Part shown: one piece after another, positions 52,330 through 62,349 of the stretch | How the letters are laid out: each line of letters opens with the position of its first letter | Numbering within the stretch: the first letter of the stretch is position 1 | Source: Warburgia ugandensis | Taxonomy: Eukaryota > Streptophyta > Magnoliopsida > Canellales > Canellaceae | NCBI GenBank assembly: GCA_035236585.1 | Contig: CP141137.1 | Location: 47,018,057 to 47,082,056, forward strand | Direction of reading: 5' to 3' | DNA: 64,000 nt | Notes under the pieces: model-generated | What the model saw: the letters and a program-made list of their open reading frames with translations, nothing else | Databases searched by the model: none | Told to the model about the DNA's origin: nothing | Made by a program: the position numbers and the translations under genes

Positions 52330-52590
52330 ACTAATCAGCTAAATATTAGCCATCCAATTGCCAGTCTGCTTGATCTACACCATAGAAAACTCAATTAAAT
52401 TTGTTTTGATCATACGTAATCCCTTGATTAGTTCCTAATGATGATCTGACCATTAAATTTTGTAATTCAATGGTTGGATGATTAATTAAAGCTAAAATAT
52501 AAATTCAAGCAAAATTTTGAAATTTTGAGTGACTAAAAGATATAATTAAATACTAAACTAGGTATTTTAGTCTAAATTGAACACTTAATA
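52330..52590 (-). repeat. Athila-type LTR tail inside the hAT right arm
   Basis: Contains 'ctgaccattaaattttgtaa', 'caatggttggatgattaatt' and 'aaattgaacactta', homologous to 32940-33122. A second copy of the same tail lies just outside the hAT (52985-53144). How this piece entered the hAT is unclear. Confidence 0.6.
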
Positions 52591-52599
52591 ATATTCTAA

Positions 52600-52955
52600 T
52601 ACTAAATCATGTTGTGTAAGACATGTTGTTCTGTGTTGTGTCGTGCCAAACATAATCGTGTTACATGAGTCATGTCATCTCAACTCATTTAATAAGCAGG
52701 TCATGTTACATGAATCATGTCATGTTATGTGACCCGAACATGACTCATTTACATAATCTTGTCACACAAGTGGTGTTTTGTTGTGTCACTCGAACATGAC
52801 CCATTTACATAATCATGTTACATGAGTCGTGTCATGTCAACTGAGGTTCTAGACACGATTATTAACGGGGTCGTGTTCATGTTGACCCATATACTCTAAT
52901 AGGTTAGTCTCGACACGACATGAACATGACTCACTGACACAATTTGCCATCCCTA
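52600..52955 (+). repeat. Right subterminal region and inverted end of the hAT
   Basis: Imperfect repeats of 'catgttacatgagtcatgtc' and 'gaacatgactcatttacata' lead to the inverted end TTGCCATCCCTA. The composition mirrors the left end (36879-37160), as usual for hAT elements. Confidence 0.82.
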
Positions 52956-54889
52956 CATGGGATGGGGAGCCACCACTAATTCTTCAATCAAACCCCCACC
53001 CCACCTTAAATTTTATAATTCAACAGTTGGATGATTAATTATAGCTAAAATGTAAATTAAAGCAAAAAATTATAAAATTGAGTGATTGGATGATCTAATT
53101 AAATACTAAATTAGGGTATTTTAGTCAAAATTGAACATTTAACACACACCCCAACCAACATTTTGCTAGTCCTAAGGAAAATATGAGAAAAACTATTTTA
53201 CAAAATTTTATACAAATTGTCATTTTTGTAAATACTCACGATTGCATTTAGCATATGCAACAAGCCCTTAAACCCCTAGGTTACCCTACTAGACGAGTTA
53301 AGCCCCATGAGGGTTTGCAATGAATATACCCACAATGTTTTAAAAATCATTTTTAATTCAATTTTCACCTTAGAGAATTATCTTCAATAAATCTATCATC
53401 TTTAGTAAACTAATAAAAATATAAGAAAAATTCAAAACCCTACCTATATGCTAAATACACTCCAATTAAACTCACATCTCTAGGTGAGAATGTAGTATAT
53501 AGTTTACATATAGAATAATCTTTATCTCTAAGTAGGCTTTTAAATTTTGAACTCCATATAAAATATGTTTTAACCTCAATCCTCACTAATAGACATATAC
53601 TTAGAAATAGAATCTCTCGAATAAAGGGTTCAAATCATATTTTTATTTTAAATATGTGAGCGAAGTCAATAAAAATAAATTCATCTCACATATACTCATG
53701 AAGGAACGAAAGTTACTAAGGAATTTGATTTTGATCCTTTTAGAAAGTATAAGATGTCATTACCTTTGAACTTTTAGAAATACTACTCTTTAAATCATAT
53801 CTTTTCATATCCTCATCAAGACTACATTCCTCTTAGAATTAATAGGCCTTTAACTAGGATGAAATATAGGATTAGGATAGGGTTATGAGAAGAAAGGGTA
53901 TAAAGGGTATTCAAAATTCTTTAAAAATAAGTAGAGGTCTTCTACTAAATTTGAAAATTATTTCTTTCCTTGTACTAAAGTGAATATTTCTTCATTTTTC
54001 TACATTCTTCAAACTTTTGTTTCAACACTTTTTCTTTCTTTTCAACACTTCTAAATCTGTTAGAAGAACATTTCTTTTATTGATATTCACTTTTATACTT
54101 TTATTGCAACTATAAAGCATATCTTCATCCATCTCTAACTTATTTTTCAAAGAAAGTAAGTAATGGATATATTATATTAGGTTAATATGGATAAAGGGTA
54201 ATTTGGGTGATAGATGAAAAGGCTTACATAAAGGGCTCAAATTGGCTAAGTAGTGGTAAAAGTACTCTTTTAGGTAGGCTTTATGTCTTCTAGTTAACAA
54301 CAAGGATGGCCTAAATCATTTTTTAGGTTTCATATAATCAATCAAATTCAATGAACTTCCAAAATTTTAAAGGTAATATTCTAATAATTTAGGTAATTAG
54401 CCAAATTTAAGAATTGATGAGATCAAATTTTCTTTAAGCATGTTAAAGAAATTGGGACATTTATAACATTTCAAAAAGAATGAATGGTCCATTGAATTTC
54501 TTCAGGATTTTTAAGTTATAACTACTTATCAATTTAAACTATACATATGCAACTGCATGTACAAATGTGATCTGAGGCTTAGCTTTCATGGAATACTTCA
54601 GAAAATAAGTAACATGATGAATTAATCATGTGAAATTCCATTAATGAGATAAATTTATCTAGAGTATACTTTAGAAAAATCCAATTCTCATCATAGTGTA
54701 TGAATTGACCTAAAAAAGATTTAAATTTTTCAAATTTCTTTAGCAAATTTTTTAATTTTTTAAATAAAAAACTAACAAAAACTAGAATTTGCTAGAATTC
54801 TACACCCCAACTTGAAAGAAACATTGTCCCCGGTATTTAAAAAGTAGAACCTAAAATGAAAATGGGTGATTTAGAACACTAAGACTTGC

Positions 54890-56560
54890 TAAAAAAAACT
54901 CTAGGTTAAATGTACCCTAATATAGACCTAGCTAGTTATCCTATGTTTTCCTAATCCTAATGATGAAATGGCAAGATTTCTCATGCCATTTTAGAATCTT
55001 GTTATAATTAATATATTTCATCTACCATGAAATTTTTGCTGATGGTAGCATTATGACACAGTAAACCACCACGATTGCAAATTCAGCGAGACCACTCTAA
55101 TGAACCCCCATCTTCAAAATTTCTCAATAGTCAATATATATCCTTCACCTTAAAATTTTAGATGGTAGTATAATTATGACAATGTGAACTACCATGAATT
55201 TAAATTATGTGGGACAGTATGGAGATGGATGGTCCTCTTTTTTACCAAATTTAGGGATAACAATGGCCATTGTATTCAATTTATCTTTTTTCTCCATGTC
55301 CTTTACATTGTCCTAAAATTGGGGTATAAGCTGACTCTGCACTTCCTCAAAAGGTTGTTCTTATATTATTAGAGGTAGAGATATGGTTTGGCTTAAACTT
55401 TGATTATCTTCTAATATGTACCCCAGCGTAGGTTGATGTAAGGCCCCAGTAAATTAATAAACTCTTTCTCTTCCTGTTCTGCAAGCACAGGTAAAATTTT
55501 AGGTGGGCCTAAATTATTATATAATGGTTGTTCGAATAAGATCTGTAGGTCCCAATCAGATACATCTTCTACATTACAAGGATCAATTAGAATATCAGGC
55601 TCTGAAAGGGGATCAACTCTGGCTTTCTATCAAGAAGTATTCATCAATGGCTCAATCTCCAACAACTCCTTCACCTCCTCAATGGACGTGCTTTCATCAA
55701 ATTCATAAAAATAAGCAGAATAAGAATTTAGAGAATCTTGGTTGGATGTTTCTACAATTTCATTTTCTTCATCAATGGAAGTGTCTTCATGAGAATCATA
55801 AAAATGACTCAGATCTTCCTAGAGTATATTTATATTGGAGGTTTGTATGGATAGTTGGGGACTTTGTAGCTTAGAATGATCACGTGAAACTTTCATCCTA
55901 CCATCAATAATAAATGGCTCCTCATTATTCTCATCTGGTTCAAATTCTCCCACCCTTTCCAAAAATGCAACATAGAATCAACTCATCTCTTCATGACATA
56001 GTTTAGTCAATTCCATGAATAACCTAAGGATCTTGTAAAATGTTTGTTCCCTATGTGCAAAAGGCTTCTACTCGAAAGGCACATACTACTATGGCATTGG
56101 AGTAATGGGAAAGGATTGATCATATTGGAACCATGATCATTGTCCCTGATTTTCTTGATAATTCTAATAGAGTTAATTAGATTAGGACCTTCCTAGTCCT
56201 TCCTAATATGGTTGATGATCTTGAGACCATATATGTTCATGATACCTAGCCCATCCATTGTAGTCTTAGTAATTTGTCTCAGGATAATAGTTATTACTAT
56301 GTTCTGCATGAGGTGCATCCATTGGCTCCTAATAATATCTATTATATGTGGAGCTTGATGGCCACGCAAAAGTGGGATATTGTGGTTCAAAATAGGCATA
56401 ATTATTATACTAAGGTTTTGGATATGACTTAGTGTCTTGCTTTGAATCAAATAACCTATCTAATGTTTTAATCATCTTTTATCTATCCCCTTCTTGACAG
56501 GCCATTGTAACCAATCTTTATGTACAATGAAATAAATCATTGTATACAATGAATAAATAC
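54890..56560 (-). pseudogene. Interior of Athila-2, unrecognised coding remnant
   Basis: Only weak coding signal. On the minus strand the part at 56190-56450 has a reading frame rich in Tyr, Asn and Pro, with blocks such as NNYYPETNY. I do not recognise gag or pol here. It may be the remnant of a gag-like or adaptor protein of a non-autonomous Athila derivative, or acquired host sequence. It is broken. Confidence 0.35.
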
Positions 56561-56739
56561 TTTTTTATGTGTTTCTTTTTTTTAACCCCTAATTGTATGA
56601 CACAACCTAAATGCCTAGAATGATGAACAAATAAAGGACACAATTAAACAGTCCCTAAGGTTAACAAGCAGAAATATTTTTATTTTTTTGAATTTGTGTG
56701 GGGTAGATGCTTTTAGATTAGCCAAATATAATGCTTCTC

Positions 56740-57120
56740 CTCTCTTTCAGATTTGACTATTGCTTACTAGTTAGGTTCTACTCTAAAGTGGTCAATACAA
56801 TCCTCGTGTCAAGAAGTGTTTCGGCCTCATCTAATGTCAATGGAAGGCATGGGAAAATCACTTGGATTTTAAGACACCCCAATAACCACAATGCTTAAAA
56901 GCCACAGGAGTGACAATAGATCATGTCCTTTTAAGAGGGTCCTATGATCATGTGATGGCATCTATAGGTCTTTTCTAATTAATTTGGAAGGTTGGGTTAT
57001 ACTCTTAGGGTGATTATCCTAAGTGGGCTAAAGAGGTGGTGAATAAATCCATCATTGATCTTGTGGGGCCGGGTGCCTTATTAATTAATTTTTACACTCT
57101 ATGGTAGTTCTATCAACATA
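56740..57120 (-). repeat. Shared Athila/LTR module (Athila-2 copy)
   Basis: Blocks 'aatacaatcctcgtgtcaag', 'aatcacttggattttaagac' and 'gtgacaatagatcatgtcc' match 30040-30420 in the same orientation. In reverse complement they match LTRs B and H. Confidence 0.75.
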
Positions 57121-57689
57121 TAAATTACCTTAAAGTGATATATGTCCCCTAAGAATGCAATTAAAACAATAAACTAATGTAAATCCTAAAAATGCAACAG
57201 TTATCAAGTATGCAATTTATATGCAATCACACTACCAAATAATGTAAAATTATTTTAATAGTGCAAACCCTAATCTAGGAATTTTAAAGAGTTGGGATTT
57301 CTGATAGTGGGGTCCTAGATAAAATGTTCTCATACAAGGGTGGGACCATTTCCATTTCACCTTCACTTCCCCATTACGATGGTCCACCCTGGGCATGTAT
57401 CATTACAATCCTTTTATATGAATTGCAATGTATCCTTACTGCAATTCACTCAAAATAAAATTTTGGTTAACCTAATTGAGATCCTCCTTGAATTCCTCTT
57501 TTTTCAATTTTTTGACAAATAAAATTAGCAATAAGTACCACAATTTAGGAAATATACCACTTGTGCACTAGGAAAATTAAAAAGTTGCACCTAAAAATTC
57601 CTAAAATGCCAAAAAAAATTAATTTCTAAAACTTTATTTTTCTGATATTTTGACTCTTTTATTAAATTTTATGAAAACTCCGTTGTAGG

Positions 57690-57706
57690 TCCCCAAAATG
57701 GCACCA
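57690..57706 (-). promoter_or_regulatory. Primer-binding site of Athila-2, tRNA-Asp type
   Basis: The minus strand reads TGGTGCCATTTTGGGGA, equivalent to the site of Athila-1, six bases inside the LTR start. Confidence 0.78.
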
Positions 57707-58353
57707 AAGACTTGTTAATTAATTTTTACAAGTACACAGGCTATTGTAATACAACTCATGTAAGAATGGGTCAACCCCATGGGAACTTTGTAATAACCCC
57801 AATTTTTATAAATTGATTAAGAAAATCAATAAAGTATGAGTTTTCAAAAAATTTGGGCTGGAATATTAGGTTATTGGAAATTACTTTTTATAGAGATTAA
57901 AACATAATTTAAAATTACAAATTATGAATGTACTCAAAAAATTGATCAAAATGACACTAAGTACGTTCAATTCCGAGTTAAAATGAAAAGTTCCTAATTT
58001 TCTTCATTTTTATATACAAAAGGGTAAAATAGTAATTTGACACATAATCGAGATCTAAGACATCAATATTTAGAATGTACTTAGAAATACGATTCCAATG
58101 CCACTAAGTACGCTCAATTTTGAGTTCGTGAGAATAAAATAAATTTTTCTCCATAAAAAGGCAAAATGGACCTTTCACACCTCCATGGGGCCCACAAATG
58201 AATCCAACAGCCAGAAAATATGTAATGAGTGATCAAACCAGTACTAGCTACTAGTGGAGAAGGAGGTGATAGTGGATGATCCAATGTTAATTTAATATTT
58301 AAAAGAATTGAAACATAATTATTACAAGTAATTATGAAATTTTCAAAAACATC

Positions 58354-58360
58354 TATAAAT
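58354..58360 (+). promoter_or_regulatory. TATA box of LTR H
   Basis: TATAAAT followed by 'gcaccccc', matching TATAAATA followed by 'caccc' in LTR B (4983). Confidence 0.6.
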
Positions 58361-58979
58361 GCACCCCCAAAAATCCTCCAAAAATGTTCATTAAAATTTT
58401 CAAAAAATTATATATCTTACCCTAAAAAACTAGATCTAGATTCATTCCAAAACTCCCAAAACTGTCTCTTCTTACACACTCCCTGCTCTCTCTAGATTGG
58501 AGCAAGAGACCTAAATTCAATTAGATACTATGTTCTAAATCAAATCACATAAATCCCACCATTCATATTGTCCCAGACTTCCTTATCTACAAAACCCCCA
58601 AATCAATTTCAAGATCCAATTATGCAATCATCAAAAAATGACAAAACAAGCGAGTATCGGGCTATCTTATCATCAAAGGGATATCAATTTAAAATTGGGC
58701 TGCAAAATCTATGTTTTTCTCCAATCAGGTAGGTGGAAACCCTTTCCACACTTGTTTCATGTTATTTTATGTAATTTTTATTTTCCTGAAATTAAGTTTA
58801 GGTTAAAAATAATAAAAATCAGGTAAGGGTAAGAACCCTTCAATTCTATACAATGGAGGGCTCAGATGAAAAATCTGAGCCATCCAATTGATACAAAAGG
58901 GTCCAAAACCCTAGGGTAGAAGTTTCAAGAAATTTAATCAAGTTTGGACCCCTTGATTGAAGAGGAATAGATTGGATAG

Positions 58980-59200
58980 TCCAAAATGGACTGTTCGATC
59001 TTCCTAAGAAGATCCTGTTCCCTTGACGTGCAGCAGAACACCTCACGGAAACATGCCCTATGGGAGAGTTTCCGCACGCGAGATACGCATGCAGCGACGT
59101 TCCAACGGAACGACACAGCGAGCACTACGGTCCCGAGCGATGCGTTCTCGCTGTGTCCCACTAATGGGACCCTGGCCAGCTCCACCAAACCAAACCCACT
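58980..59200 (+). other. GC-rich, CpG-rich palindromic patch in LTR H
   Basis: In AT-rich surroundings this 220-bp patch has many CpGs and nested inverted repeats. CGTTCC / GGAACG lie at 59098-59112. An 11-bp perfect pair, GACACAGCGAG / CTCGCTGTGTC, lies at 59112-59122 and 59147-59157. Short overlapping reading frames exist on both strands but resemble nothing I know. LTR G has a GC-rich patch at the equivalent place (49230-49380). Confidence 0.6.
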
Positions 59201-60269
59201 CTGCCCAACTAATCACAGCCATCTGTTCTGCTGGGCTCAAATCAAATCTAAACCCTAGGAACAATTGTGAACTTCAATCATCAATTGTGCAGTCATCAGA
59301 GCTCCAAATTGATATCAAAAAGAAGCTATGGAAAGCTTGTAATGTTTATTTTCTTCTAAAATCATAACATTTAGAAAATTCTTCATGAAACTTTCTATAT
59401 TTAGGAAATAAGGTTCCAATTTCCAAGATCTAAGATGATCATATCTTAGGGATCTATTTTAATGATGATATAATGTTGAAATCAAGTAATATTCATGATT
59501 TATTTTGACAGATCTAACATAAAATGAGAAATCTACCCTTTATGGTAGAAAAACCCTAAAAATGTAAAAGGACTCACTTAATCAATAAGATCAAGTATGA
59601 TCAGACCCTTGGGATGAATGGATGATATTATGATGGAATCCAGTTAGATCATGGATTAAATACAAAAAAAACAAGTGTATATGATCTTTAGATCTTAATG
59701 GAGTAAAAACCCTAAAAGTAATTAAAACCCCTGATCTAAAGGACTTCTAATGGTTGGATCATAAGTAAAAGTTTCTAATAATCTTAATCTAATTAGTTTA
59801 ATTTTCTTTTATTTGATAATAGAATTGTAAATGTAATTTATGTTCTAAATTAGGAAGCATGATAGTATATTTCTTAAATGTTAGCATGTTATGCTCTATA
59901 TGTTATTAGATTATTATAATATGTTAGTAGATTTAATTATCTTAGGGCCATGTTAGTTTAAATTTGAGATTTTAGTATGATTCCATTAGATTAGTAGTAA
60001 AATTTCATGTATTTCATAACTTAAGATCATGCTAGTTTAAGATAGTTTTATTTCATTAGGTTAAGTTACACTCATAGGAAGCATGTTAGTATAAATAGTT
60101 GTTAAATTTATATCGGATTTATGCTTTAAAGTTTATGATTTATTTATTGTCAAAGTTTATTAGTAGATTCAAATGTTAAGTAGTTGTTAAGATGTATTGA
60201 GCATAAATCACCAAAAATGTAAACTAATAGAATATAAAGATTCATAGATAATTAAAATGAGTGAATGAC

Positions 60270-60660
60270 TTTGACTTAATATTAGTAAGGACTATAGTTA
60301 GTAGGACAATATAAGGATTATCAAATCCTTGGCCCAAACTAAGAGAATAATAAACCCCATGAATGGCATTTTAAATGTTCATGGATTTAATTAAAATCAA
60401 TTAGAAAGAGTACTTAGGGTTAAAATGCTCATAAGAACCTTATGAAAGGTTGAGCTAAGGACACTCTAGTGAATGCTAAACATGGTGGTTAAGGGGGTTC
60501 TTTAATAGAGCATCTCTCTTCCCCTACCTTCTGTTGACATTTGTAAGGTCTAAATGCCTCCTTACATGAGGATTGAAGTAACCACTTTGTGTTCAGTCAT
60601 TCAGTTAGTAAGCCTTAGTCAATTGGAAATAAGAGGAGCTATCCAGACTTAGGATGAAAT
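60270..60660 (+). repeat. Module shared with Athila leaders (copy in LTR H)
   Basis: Blocks 'gacactctagtgaatgc', 'ccttctgttgacatttg', 'taaatgcctccttacatgag' and 'gattgaagtaaccacttt' follow the same order as in LTR B (6480-6860) and the reversed Athila leaders. It is the most diverged of the four copies, but it keeps the 'tccttacatgaggattg' block, closer to Athila than to B. Confidence 0.62.
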
Positions 60661-60696
60661 AAGTCATCTTCAACTAGTAAAACATTAACTGGTTGA

Positions 60697-60737
60697 ATAA
60701 TAATAATAATAATAATAATAATAGTAATAATAATAGT
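60697..60737. repeat. (AAT)n microsatellite
   Basis: About 13 repeats with two interruptions. A (TA)n run follows at 60871-60890. Confidence 0.92.
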
Positions 60738-62315
60738 AAGAGCATAAAAGGTTGTTAAATTATCTAACCCTAACAAAAATTGTAAGTAAGATAAGGATGA
60801 TCAAACAACATCCATGGGATCTTAGATCAAGAACAATAAAAAGAAATAAATACTTCTTGATGATGATATACATATATATATATATATATATTTCTTGTAA
60901 TTTAAAAGATCTTAGATCAAATAGAATAGAAGATCTAAACCCTTAATCAAATATAATTCAAGGAAGAGAACCAAGATCATCCTCCTTAAAGATGATCAAA
61001 CAACTAAACTTAGATCAAAGAAGAACTAGATGATAGAAGATCTAAGCCCTTGATCTTTATCAATAAGTATAAATTGTTGACCAAAGGATCTATTAAAGAT
61101 CAAGATCAAAGAAAGGAATACACAAAGACTTAGAATAGAAAATACTTAGATCTAAATTATTAGAAGATCATTTTAACCATCAGATCTATTGATCAATACT
61201 ATATGAGGGAGATAGATCATGATAGGACACAAAATCTAGATCCTTTATATCAAAGGACAAGATTAGACAAAGAATGTAAATAGGATCAAAAATCTAAGAT
61301 TATTCAGATTGTATAAATATTGACAGTATATATGGATTTATATATTCCATACGTCAATCAAGATTGTAGAAGATTTGAAGAGATGAATGACTACTTGAAG
61401 GTAAGAGGATTTATGAATGCATCTACATGGGATGTACATGTTGAATACATGATCTTATGTCTAGAAATGTTGACAAGTGTAATGTTAATAATTGTATTAA
61501 ATCCCCTAAAACCCTTATGATCCAACTAAACACATATGAAGTGGGTTAAGTTAGACTTGAGGAAAAGACTCTAAGTGAATATGGAACTAGAAGATATTCC
61601 AACCCTAAGTAAACAGATAAATTGTCTGATACGTGTGAAACCTATTTTACATACAAGCATAGAGGCTTGTGGTTTTGTTTTAAACAGGCATAAGACTGGG
61701 GATTCTATGATAGGGAAGTTATGAGGGTTTAGCCACCCGCTTCCCAAAATTTGATGATTTGATGATACCTTGCCCTATGAGAGGCTAAAAGTCAGGTGGA
61801 ACAATTATGGGAAGGCCACCACTGTGAAAGTCCTATCTCCCTATATGGGCAATGACACAATATTTTTCACTGTGGTATTAGTGGTGAACATGGCAGTTAT
61901 CCAAGAGTGCTAGTATGGATCAGACTACAGCATGGTAGTCCTTTGATTATTTTGCACTATGATGCATATGAGATAGGCATAGTGAAATGCCTTATGTTTT
62001 GGCATGATGAAATGCCAGGTAATTGTATATTACCAGTATTTCCCAAGAAAGGAAATTCCCAGTATAGAACTAGTTGAAATACTAATTTCTCATAGTAGAA
62101 AGAATTGATCAGCTTAATTGGGAATGTTATTTGACTACCTTCATAAATTTGATGGATTTACCCATATACAGTATGTATGTATAAGGATGTACATATATGA
62201 CAAAGTAAAGCGATTGATACATGAGTATATTTATGAATAATGGGATTATGAAGTATTGGAATTATACTGTCAAATTATTATGCTACTTGAATCCCCTACC
62301 AAGCATAGCTTGCTC

Positions 62316-62349
62316 AGATATTGTAAATGTTTGAATGTTTACAATATCT
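62316..62349 (+). promoter_or_regulatory. Conserved LTR hairpin (LTR H)
   Basis: A perfect 12-bp stem, AGATATTGTAAA / TTTACAATATCT, around a 10-base loop, after 'gcatagcttgctc'. It lies about 385 bp before the LTR end. Confidence 0.78.

Larger units (their letters stand above)
36879..52955 (+). mobile_element. hAT DNA transposon, 16 kb including nested insertions
   Basis: Ends are TAGGGGTGGCAA (36879) and, inverted, TAGGGATGGCAA (to 52955), one mismatch in 12. A perfect 8-bp target duplication CATGGGAT flanks it (36871-36878 and 52956-52963), the length typical of hAT elements. Inside are subterminal repeats at both ends and a decayed hAT transposase (45209-47745). A CACTA element (about 37177-44566) and solo LTR G (47989-52018) are inserted in it. 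Subtracting these leaves about 4.65 kb, close to maize Ac. With several stops in the transposase it can no longer move by itself. Confidence 0.88.

Noticed and set aside
52600-52955. A separate small hAT MITE at the right end
   Set aside because: No second end with a matching 8-bp duplication lies nearby, whereas CATGGGAT matches exactly next to the end at 36879.
58986-59367. Overlapping 90- and 114-residue frames in LTR H
   Set aside because: Open on several frames and both strands because of the GC-rich patch; no codon-type signal and no known motif. Treated as a non-coding structured patch.
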